Source: JAWXVD01 sp044425705
GTDB lineage: Bacteria > Bacillota > Clostridia > Lachnospirales > Lachnospiraceae
NCBI GenBank assembly: GCA_044425705.1
Contig: JAWXVD010000093.1
Location: forward strand, 1-12,859
Length of the DNA: 12,859 nt
Direction: 5' to 3'
How positions within the stretch are numbered: the stretch's first letter is position 1; the number at the start of each line of letters is the position of its first letter. Below the pieces are notes generated by a model. That model had not been told where the DNA came from. It saw nothing but the letters and a program-made list of their open reading frames with translations, and did no database searches. Made by a program: the position numbers and the translations under genes. Below, piece by piece: positions 1-6,484 of the stretch.

Positions 1-72
1 AAAGAATATAAATACAGCTGTAGAAATATGGTGAAGATATCTGCTACCGAATAATAGAATCCTAGTTTATAG

Positions 73-157
73 ATTTATTTTTTCATAAAACCTTGACAAT
101 TATACTGAAATCGCATTATAGCATTAATTAAAATAAAAGAATTAAAGATGATGAAAA
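73..157 (+). repeat. Upstream copy of the valS promoter segment (direct repeat, copy 1)
   Basis: This 85-base stretch matches 1847-1932 with one substitution and one single-base indel. It carries a -35 TTGACA (93-98), an 18-base spacer and a -10 TATAGC (117-122), where the downstream copy has TATAGT. It also contains the GATGATGAAAA that opens the T-box leader. The substitution falls on the last base of the -10, normally its most conserved T, so this copy may be a weaker promoter. No T-box core follows it. Its presence on the far side of the ATPase gene suggests a duplication associated with insertion of that gene. Confidence 0.9.
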
Positions 158-177
158 TGAGCAATAGGGTCGATGGG

Positions 178-208
178 AAAAAGCAGGTGCTGCTATACGC
201 AGCTTTTT
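178..208 (+). terminator. Terminator-like hairpin after promoter copy 1
   Basis: AAAAAGC (178-184) can pair with GCTTTTT (202-208), with TGC/GCA pairing further inside. An alternative 5-bp GCTGC/GCAGC hairpin uses part of the same bases. The run of five Ts lies at the end of the stem, as in intrinsic terminators. It would stop transcripts started at the upstream promoter copy before the ATPase gene. It may be a leftover of an attenuator or the end of an older transcript. Confidence 0.4.
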
Positions 209-280
209 GTATTTGAAATTAATTTATATTTTAATAAAACATAGAAAAAATGAAAAACAGATAAAATCAGAAATTAATAG

Positions 281-325
281 TGGAAAAACGGACGAAATAT
301 ATAAAAAAATATTGGAAAAACGGAC
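281..325. repeat. Pair of 13-bp direct repeats upstream of the ATPase gene
   Basis: TGGAAAAACGGAC occurs at 281-293 and again at 313-325. The copies start 32 bp apart, close to three helical turns, so both would lie on the same face of the DNA. They sit about 70-115 bp before the ATPase start codon in otherwise A-rich sequence. This fits a two-site operator, but no binding protein can be named. A loose promoter may follow (TTGTGC at 333-338, TACTAT at 358-363, 19-base spacer); it is weak. Confidence 0.45.
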
Positions 326-395
326 AAACTGGTTGTGCGATCTGAAAAAAAGTGGCATACTATAAATAAATGCAGCGGAAACATGAGGTATAATT

Positions 396-1748
396 ATGAT
401 ACGAAGTATAGAAAAACGAATGGAAGATTTTTTTGTAAATGATTCTAAGCAAGCACTTATGATTACTGGAGCTAGACAGATAGGCAAAACATTTATTATA
501 AGGGAGTATGTGAAAAAACATTATAAATATGTAATAGAAATTAACTTTTTGGAAAATCAAGAGGCTATAAAATTGTTTGAAAATGCGAAATCCAGTCAAG
601 ATATTTTGTTGAGATTATCGGCATTAGTAGACGCTCCAATGATCGAAGGTGAAACAATTATCTTTTTTGATGAAGTACAAGAATGCAAGGAACTTGTGAC
701 TGCAATTAAGTTCTTAGTAGAGGACGGTAAATTTCGCTATTTATTAAGCGGGTCACTATTGGGCGTAGAATTGAAAGATATTCGTTCTATACCAGTTGGG
801 TATATGACTATTATGGAAATGTATCCCATGGATTTTTATGAATTTTGCAATGCTAATAAAGTATCTGATAAAGTATTACAACATATAGAGAAATGCTTTT
901 ATAATAAAGTACCAGTAGACAGTCTAATACATGAGAAATTAATGGACTTATTTCATTTGTATTTAATAGTGGGTGGAATGCCTGCGGCGTTGCAAATGTA
1001 TCTAGATACCAATAACCTTAATGAAGTGATTCGAATTCAGAAAGGGATTATTTCGTTATATATTAAGGATATAGGTAAATTTGATCCAAACGAAAAATTA
1101 TATTTAAAAGATATATTTGAATTAATTCCAAGTGAAATTAATGCCAAAAATAAAAGATTTGTGTTGAAAAATCTGAATGAACATTTTAAGTTTTCTAGAT
1201 ATGAACATAGTTTTATATGGTTAAAAGAAGCTGGGGTTGCATTACCAACATTTTGTGTGCAAGAACCAATAAGTCCATTATTATTATCAAAATCCTCTAA
1301 TTTATTTAAGTTATTTCTGTCAGATATTGGTTTATTAGCAGCTATGTATATGGATGGTTTGCAAGTAAAGATACTGAATAAGGAGAAAGATATTAATTTT
1401 GGGGCTATTTATGAAAACTTAGTGGCACAAGAATTGAAAGCACATGGTTTTGATTTATATTTCTTTCAGAATAAAAAACAAGGGGAAGTGGATTTTGTTG
1501 TAGAGCATAAAGGTAAAGTGCTACCGATTGAAGTGAAATCAGGTAAGGGATATAGTAGACATCGTGCATTAGATAATATTATCAGCAATGATGCGTATGA
1601 CATACCAAAAGGAATCGTATTTTGTAATGATAATTTGAAGAAAGTAGATAAAGTGACTTATATGCCAATTTATATGGTGGGATTTTTTTCGAAAGAAGAG
1701 GCGGTTAGAGACCTTATTTATACAATTGATTTAAGTGTGTTACAGTAG
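396..1748 (+). CDS. AAA-type ATPase with DUF4143 C-terminal region
   Basis: The 450-residue protein has an N-terminal P-loop ATPase domain. Walker A is GARQIGKT (residues 25-32) and Walker B is IIFFDEVQ (88-95, acidic pair D92-E93). The C-terminal part matches the DUF4143 pattern, with GEVDFVV at 363-369 and IEVKSGK from 378. D366, E379 and K381 have the spacing of a PD-(D/E)xK nuclease-like core. This architecture is a common accessory gene in bacteria and archaea; its cellular role is unsettled. The ATG is preceded by GAGGT (385-389) at good spacing. No terminator follows the stop codon. Near-identical copies of the valS promoter on both sides indicate insertion into the valS leader. A nuclease activity is inferred only from the residue pattern. 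Confidence 0.9.
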   Translation: MIRSIEKRMEDFFVNDSKQALMITGARQIGKTFIIREYVKKHYKYVIEINFLENQEAIKLFENAKSSQDILLRLSALVDAPMIEGETIIFFDEVQECKELVTAIKFLVEDGKFRYLLSGSLLGVELKDIRSIPVGYMTIMEMYPMDFYEFCNANKVSDKVLQHIEKCFYNKVPVDSLIHEKLMDLFHLYLIVGGMPAALQMYLDTNNLNEVIRIQKGIISLYIKDIGKFDPNEKLYLKDIFELIPSEINAKNKRFVLKNLNEHFKFSRYEHSFIWLKEAGVALPTFCVQEPISPLLLSKSSNLFKLFLSDIGLLAAMYMDGLQVKILNKEKDINFGAIYENLVAQELKAHGFDLYFFQNKKQGEVDFVVEHKGKVLPIEVKSGKGYSRHRALDNIISNDAYDIPKGIVFCNDNLKKVDKVTYMPIYMVGFFSKEEAVRDLIYTIDLSVLQ

Positions 1749-1799
1749 AGGATGTATAATTTGGATAAGCGAGCATATTTAAATGGTCGCCTAAATCTT

Positions 1800-1814
1800 T
1801 TAACGTTACGTTAA
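1800..1814. repeat. 15-bp palindrome between the ATPase gene and valS promoter
   Basis: TTAACGT and ACGTTAA form a perfect 7-bp inverted repeat around a single central T. The site lies about 50 bases after the ATPase stop codon and 50 bases before the valS -35. There is no T-run, so it is not a typical terminator. It could be a binding site for a dimeric regulator or a trace of the insertion. Nothing visible decides between these. Confidence 0.4.
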
Positions 1815-1846
1815 TGTTTTGGAGCCATGTAGTAAAAGGGTAGTAA

Positions 1847-1932
1847 ATTTATTTTTTCATAAAACCTTGACAATTATACTGAAATCGCATTATAGTATTA
1901 ATTAAAATAAAAGAATTTAAAGATGATGAAAA
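1847..1932 (+). repeat. Downstream copy of the valS promoter segment (direct repeat, copy 2)
   Basis: This 86-base partner of 73-157 is the functional-looking copy. Its -10 is intact and it runs directly into a complete T-box leader. The two copies bracket about 1.7 kb containing the ATPase gene. An 86-bp direct repeat is far longer than usual transposon target duplications. Confidence 0.9.
1867..1896 (+). promoter_or_regulatory. Housekeeping promoter of the valS T-box transcript
   Basis: A perfect -35 TTGACA (1867-1872) and a -10 TATAGT (1891-1896) are separated by 18 bases. Transcription would begin near 1903, about 20 bases before the first T-box stem. This is the expected vegetative sigma-A type promoter for valS and the genes behind it. 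Confidence 0.75.
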
Positions 1933-2165
1933 AGAGGAGTACATATTAAGTTCCTTATTAGAGAGAAAAACTCGCAGGCTGAAAGGTTTTTTGAAGGAAA
2001 GATATGGAAGGTAGCTTTAGAATTGGAAGACTGAATGGCTGAGATGTTACTAGTCTGTTGGTAAGTTTTCACGGTTTATCCCCGTTATCGGAGTAAAGAG
2101 ATAAGAGAAGGTGGTACCGCGATGATTCGCCCTTTATAGATATTATGTCTATAAAGGGTTTTTTT
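1921..2165 (+). promoter_or_regulatory. T-box riboswitch controlling valS
   Basis: This leader RNA senses uncharged tRNA-Val and lets transcription proceed into valS when valine-charged tRNA is scarce. Visible T-box landmarks are the stem I opening GATGATGAAAAAGAGG, the AGTA motif (1938-1941), AGAGAG (1960-1965), GCTGAAAGG (1978-1986) and the T-box core GGTGGTACCGCG (2110-2121) that pairs with the tRNA acceptor end. The antiterminator competes with the terminator at 2130-2165. GTA at 2011-2013 is the best candidate specifier codon, matching tRNA-Val with anticodon UAC; this assignment is by position and not from a folded structure. The downstream gene is clearly valS, which supports valine specificity. 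Confidence 0.93.
2130..2165 (+). terminator. Intrinsic terminator of the valS T-box
   Basis: CCCTTTATAGA (2130-2140) pairs perfectly over 11 bp with TCTATAAAGGG (2148-2158) around a 7-base loop, followed by seven Ts. It is the off-state structure of the T-box. The 5' part of the stem lies just after the T-box core, as expected for mutually exclusive folding. Confidence 0.93.
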
Positions 2166-2179
2166 ATGTTTAAGACAAG

Positions 2180-2199
2180 GTGAAATCACTGGATTTAAG
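2180..2199 (+). repeat. 20-base repeat, copy 1 (valS 5' untranslated region)
   Basis: GTGAAATCACTGGATTTAAG is identical to 9992-10011. Here it lies 15 bases after the T-run of the valS attenuator and just before the valS ribosome binding site. An exact 20-base match between two non-coding sites is unlikely by chance, though AT-rich spacers raise the odds somewhat. Confidence 0.7.
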
Positions 2200-2216
2200 A
2201 ATGAAAGGAAAAGAAG

Positions 2217-4865
2217 ATGAGTAAAGAATTAGCAAAAACCTATGATCCTCACGGTATAGAGGATAAATTGTATCAAAAATGGATCGATAAAAATTATTTC
2301 CACGCTGAAGCGGATCACACTAAAAAACCATTTACAATTGTGATTCCACCTCCAAATATTACAGGACAATTGCATATGGGTCACGCACTTGATAATACTA
2401 TGCAAGATATTTTAATCCGTTTTAAAAGAATGCAAGGCTATAATGCATTATGGCAACCAGGTACAGACCACGCAAGTATTGCAACGGAAGTTAAAATCAT
2501 TGAAAAAATGAAAGAAGAAGGTATTACAAAAGAAGATATTGGACGTGACGGTTTCTTAGAGCGTGCTTGGGAGTGGAAAAAAGAGTACGGTGGAAGAATT
2601 ATTGGTCAATTAAAAAAATTAGGTTCTTCTTGTGATTGGGAAAGAGAACGTTTTACAATGGATGAAGGCTGTAATAAAGCAGTTACAGAAGTATTTTGTA
2701 AAATGTATGAAAAGGGATGGATATATAAAGGTAGTCGTATGATTAACTGGTGCCCAGTTTGTAATACTTCTATTTCTGATGCAGAAGTAGAGTATGAAGA
2801 GCAAGCAGGCCATTTCTGGCATATTAAATATCAAGTGATCGGTACAGATGATTATTTGGAATTTGCTACAACACGTCCAGAAACAATGTTGGGAGATACA
2901 GCAGTAGCAGTAAATCCAAATGATGATAGGTACAAACATTTAATTGGTAAAAAAGTATTATTACCTATAGTAAATAGGGAATTAGAAATTGTAGCAGATG
3001 ATTATGTAGACATGGAATTTGGTACAGGTGTTGTAAAAATCACACCAGCCCATGACCCTAATGATTTTGAAGTTGGAAAGCGTCATAATTTAGCAGAGAT
3101 TAATATTTTAAACGATGATGCTACCATCAATGAAAATGGTGGTAAATTTGAAGGAATGGATCGTTATGAGGCGAGAAAAGCAATTATCAAAGAATTAGAT
3201 GAAATGGGACTTCTTGGAAAAATAGAAGATCATACACATAATGTAGGAACACATGATAGATGTAAAACTACGATTGAGCCTATGGTGAAAAAACAATGGT
3301 TTGTAAAAATGGATGAATTGATTAAACCAGCAGTTGATGCAGTGAAGACTGGTGATATTCAATTGATTCCAGAGCGTATGGATAAGACATATTTTAACTG
3401 GACAGACAATATTCGCGATTGGTGTATTAGTAGACAACTTTGGTGGGGACATAGAATTCCAGCTTATTACTGTGAAACATGCGGTGAAATTGTTGTTTCT
3501 AAGACAGTACCAGAGGTTTGTCCAAAATGTGGAGCCACACATTTAGAACAGGATCCTGATACTTTAGATACATGGTTCTCATCAGCTTTATGGCCATTTT
3601 CTACATTGGGATGGCCTGATAAAACAGAGGACTTGAATTATTTCTATCCTACAGATGTATTGGTAACAGGATATGATATTATTTTCTTCTGGGTTGTTCG
3701 TATGATTTTCTCGGGATTTGAACAAATGGAAGAGAAACCTTTTAAAACTGTATTATTCCATGGATTAGTACGTGATTCGCAAGGTAGAAAAATGTCAAAA
3801 TCCTTAGGAAATGGAATTGATCCATTAGAAGTGATTGAACAATATGGTGCGGATGCATTACGCTTAACATTGATGACAGGAAATGCACCAGGAAATGATA
3901 TGCGTTATTATAATGAGAGGGTAGAGGCAAGTCGTAATTTTGCCAATAAAGTTTGGAATGCATCTCGTTTTATTATGATGAATATGGAAGGGAAAGAGAT
4001 TCCAGAAAATGCAGCCTCTTACTTAGAGCCAGTTGATAAGTGGATTCTTTCAAAATTAAACACAGTAGTAAAAGACGTAACAGACCATATGGAACATTAT
4101 GATCTTGGTATTGCAGTACAAAAAGTATATGATTTTATTTGGGATGAATTCTGTGATTGGTATATTGAAATGGTAAAACCTAGACTTTACAATTCAGATA
4201 ATAAAGAAAGTCAAGATGCAGCTCTTTGGACCTTACAAACAGTATTATTAAATGCCTTAAAATTATTGCATCCATATATGCCATTCGTGACAGAAGAAAT
4301 TTTCTGTTCACTACAGTCAACTGAGGAATCAATTATGGTTTCAGAATGGCCTATATATAAAGAAGAATGGGCGTTTGCAAAAGAAGAATCAGATATTGAA
4401 CTTATCAAAGAATCTGTTCGTGGTATTCGTAATGCAAGAACAGGTATGAATGTGCCACCAAGTAGAAAGGCACAAGTATATGTAGTGAGTAAAAAAGAAT
4501 CTGTTATATCTACGTTTGAAGAAGGTAAGTTATTCTTTGCGTCGCTGGCTTACGCATCAGAAGTTATGATACAAAAAGACAAAGAAGGCATTGATGATGA
4601 TGCAGTTTCTGTAGTGATTCCAGATGCGGTAATTTACATTCCATTTGCAGAACTTGTAGATATTTCTAAAGAAATTGAACGATTAGAAAAAGAAGAGAAA
4701 AAATTACAAGGGGAACTTGCTCGTGTAAAAGGTATGCTTAGTAACGAGAAATTTATTTCAAAAGCACCAGAAACTAAGATTGCAGAAGAAAAAGCAAAAA
4801 TGGAAAAATATGAACAAATGATGGAGCAAGTAGTGACTCGTTTGTCACAACTAAAAGGACGATAA
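2217..4865 (+). CDS. valS: Valyl-tRNA synthetase
   Basis: ValS attaches valine to tRNA-Val in the cytoplasm using ATP and clears mischarged threonine with an editing domain. At 882 residues it has the usual Firmicute length. The class I signatures are HMGH (residues 53-56, after PPPNITGQL) and KMSKS (525-529). TTRPETMLGDTAVA from residue 218 marks the inserted editing domain. Four cysteines at 419, 422, 435 and 438 form a CxxC-CxxC zinc-knuckle pattern. The C-terminus (about 812-882) is the charged coiled-coil arm typical of ValS. The ATG has AAAGGA upstream (2204-2209). The gene is controlled by the preceding T-box and heads a transcript that appears to include folC, a small protein gene and a TPR gene. 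The protein looks intact. Confidence 0.98.
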   Translation: MSKELAKTYDPHGIEDKLYQKWIDKNYFHAEADHTKKPFTIVIPPPNITGQLHMGHALDNTMQDILIRFKRMQGYNALWQPGTDHASIATEVKIIEKMKEEGITKEDIGRDGFLERAWEWKKEYGGRIIGQLKKLGSSCDWERERFTMDEGCNKAVTEVFCKMYEKGWIYKGSRMINWCPVCNTSISDAEVEYEEQAGHFWHIKYQVIGTDDYLEFATTRPETMLGDTAVAVNPNDDRYKHLIGKKVLLPIVNRELEIVADDYVDMEFGTGVVKITPAHDPNDFEVGKRHNLAEINILNDDATINENGGKFEGMDRYEARKAIIKELDEMGLLGKIEDHTHNVGTHDRCKTTIEPMVKKQWFVKMDELIKPAVDAVKTGDIQLIPERMDKTYFNWTDNIRDWCISRQLWWGHRIPAYYCETCGEIVVSKTVPEVCPKCGATHLEQDPDTLDTWFSSALWPFSTLGWPDKTEDLNYFYPTDVLVTGYDIIFFWVVRMIFSGFEQMEEKPFKTVLFHGLVRDSQGRKMSKSLGNGIDPLEVIEQYGADALRLTLMTGNAPGNDMRYYNERVEASRNFANKVWNASRFIMMNMEGKEIPENAASYLEPVDKWILSKLNTVVKDVTDHMEHYDLGIAVQKVYDFIWDEFCDWYIEMVKPRLYNSDNKESQDAALWTLQTVLLNALKLLHPYMPFVTEEIFCSLQSTEESIMVSEWPIYKEEWAFAKEESDIELIKESVRGIRNARTGMNVPPSRKAQVYVVSKKESVISTFEEGKLFFASLAYASEVMIQKDKEGIDDDAVSVVIPDAVIYIPFAELVDISKEIERLEKEEKKLQGELARVKGMLSNEKFISKAPETKIAEEKAKMEKYEQMMEQVVTRLSQLKGR

Positions 4866-4890
4866 GAAAGTTTTAGATAGGGAAAAAAGA

Positions 4891-6249
4891 ATGCTACAAG
4901 ACATACAAACATATGAAGATGCGGTGAATTATATATTAGAAGTTCCTAAATTTACGAAGAAGAACACAATTGAACAAACTACGGAATTTTATGAATATTT
5001 AAAAAAACCAGGAAATGATGCCAAAATCATTCATGTAGCAGGAACCAATGGAAAAGGAAGTGTTTGTGCTTACTTGCAATCCATATTATTTGAAGGAGAG
5101 GTAAAGACAGGCATGTTTACTTCTCCCCACTTAATAGACATCAGAGAACGATTTCAAATTGATAAAAATATCATCAGTAAGGAAATATTTTTACAGATTT
5201 TTGGTCAGATTCGAGATGCAATCATTGAATTTAATCATGAAAAACAATGGTTACAAAAAAATAAAAGTGTGTTGGATGATATCACACAGTATGGGTATCA
5301 TCCTACATTTTTTGAGTTGTTATTTTTTATTGCTATGATTTGGTTTGAGCAACAGCAGGCAGCAGTAATTATCTTAGAGACAGGACTAGGTGGCAGATTA
5401 GATGCTACTAATATTATCAAACAGCCTGCAATTTCTGTCATAACAGAAATTGGTCTTGATCATATGGAATATTTAGGAAATACTTTAACATTGATAGCGA
5501 AAGAAAAGGCGGGGATTATGAAACATAATACGCCAATTATTTATATAGAGCAAAAAAAAGAATGTGAATCTGTGATTTTAGAAGAAGCAAAAAAAATGCA
5601 CATAAAAATTGAAAAAGTGTCGAAAATGGATGATAAGTCACTAAGATTTCATAATAAAAGCATTGATTTTTTGTATGAATCTCGGTATTATGATTGTATT
5701 GAGGTGAATTTATCTACAGTAGCTAGATATCAAGTAGATAATGCCAATTTAGCCATTGCGACAATAGATGAATTATGGCAAGGTGAGACTATTTGTGTGA
5801 ATCACATTGCCAAAGGGTTAAAGAATGCTAGATGGGCAGGAAGAATGGAAGAAATCATTCCAGATGTATTTGTAGATGGAGCACATAATGAAGACGGAAT
5901 CCTTGCATTCTTAGAAACATTAAAAAAACAGATTACAGTTGGTAGGAGTCATTTATTGTTTTCGGCAGTGGGAGATAAACAATATGAGGCTATGTTAAAA
6001 AAATTAATTGATTCACAAGTGTTTACAAATATCGTAGTGACACCTATTAAAAATGGAAGAAGTTTAGATAGGCAAAATTTTACAGAATTGAAGAAAGCGG
6101 GGTTACCTATTGAAATAGTGGATTCTGCTGAAAAAGGATTTCAGTTTTTAGTAAAAGAAAAAAAAGAAAACGATAAAATCTATATAGTAGGTTCGCTTTA
6201 TTTAGTAGGTCAGATGAAACAGTACTTACAAGAGAATGGATTAAAGTGA
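4891..6249 (+). CDS. folC: Folylpolyglutamate synthase / dihydrofolate synthase
   Basis: FolC is a cytoplasmic ATP-dependent ligase. It adds glutamate to folates and, in many bacteria, also to dihydropteroate to make dihydrofolate. The 452-residue protein has the Mur-ligase-type P-loop GTNGKGS (51-57), the family motif TSPHLIDIRERF, the ETGLGGRLDATN block, and DGAHN (329-333) at the start of the C-terminal glutamate-ligase domain. It begins 25 bases after valS with a GGGAAAAAAG ribosome binding site and no terminator between, so the two are probably cotranscribed. The valS-folC pairing is common in Firmicutes. Whether both enzymatic activities are present cannot be told from sequence alone. 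Confidence 0.96.
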   Translation: MLQDIQTYEDAVNYILEVPKFTKKNTIEQTTEFYEYLKKPGNDAKIIHVAGTNGKGSVCAYLQSILFEGEVKTGMFTSPHLIDIRERFQIDKNIISKEIFLQIFGQIRDAIIEFNHEKQWLQKNKSVLDDITQYGYHPTFFELLFFIAMIWFEQQQAAVIILETGLGGRLDATNIIKQPAISVITEIGLDHMEYLGNTLTLIAKEKAGIMKHNTPIIYIEQKKECESVILEEAKKMHIKIEKVSKMDDKSLRFHNKSIDFLYESRYYDCIEVNLSTVARYQVDNANLAIATIDELWQGETICVNHIAKGLKNARWAGRMEEIIPDVFVDGAHNEDGILAFLETLKKQITVGRSHLLFSAVGDKQYEAMLKKLIDSQVFTNIVVTPIKNGRSLDRQNFTELKKAGLPIEIVDSAEKGFQFLVKEKKENDKIYIVGSLYLVGQMKQYLQENGLK

Positions 6250-6296
6250 AGGGATTAGTAATAGTTCAACTATATAGGATTGCAAGGGAGAAGAAT

Positions 6297-6440
6297 ATGT
6301 TGAATTTTGAAGAAGAATTAAAAAAATTTCATCCTAGTTTGGAAATAGAAGAAGCAGAAGACGCAATTTATAATCAAGACTTAACCGATATGGCAGATTT
6401 ATTTATTGATTTGATGAAGGATATAAAAAAGATTAATTAA
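6297..6440 (+). CDS. Small acidic protein of unknown function (47 residues)
   Basis: An open frame begins with GTG at 6246, overlapping the end of folC. The ATG at 6297 is the better start because AAGGGAG (6284-6290) sits six bases before it. The resulting 47-residue protein is acidic, has no membrane segment or cysteine, and looks mostly helical (FEEELKKFHPSLEIEEAEDAIY, then DMADLFIDLMKDIKK). The gene lies between folC and the TPR gene with no terminator on either side, so it is likely in the valS transcript. I do not recognise a characterised family. Its good ribosome binding site and protein-like composition support a real gene. Confidence 0.7.
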   Translation: MLNFEEELKKFHPSLEIEEAEDAIYNQDLTDMADLFIDLMKDIKKIN

Positions 6441-6484
6441 GTTGAGAGATTTTCATAGGCTAAGAGAAGGGGAAATTTTGAAAA

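Noticed and set aside
1..54. Open frame from the window edge ending in TAA at 52-54, possible end of an upstream gene
   Set aside because: Only 17 residues are visible, they match nothing I recognise, and a short open frame at an edge is expected by chance.
224..599. Two minus-strand open frames of 79-87 residues
   Set aside because: They overlap the A-rich spacer and the start of the ATPase gene, read as low-complexity hydrophobic sequence, and have no convincing ribosome binding site.
73..1932. Transposon or insertion sequence carrying the ATPase
   Set aside because: No transposase, no terminal inverted repeats, and the flanking direct repeat is far longer than a target site duplication.
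2619..4912. Several minus-strand open frames within valS
   Set aside because: They lie opposite a well-conserved gene and their translations look like antisense shadow sequence.
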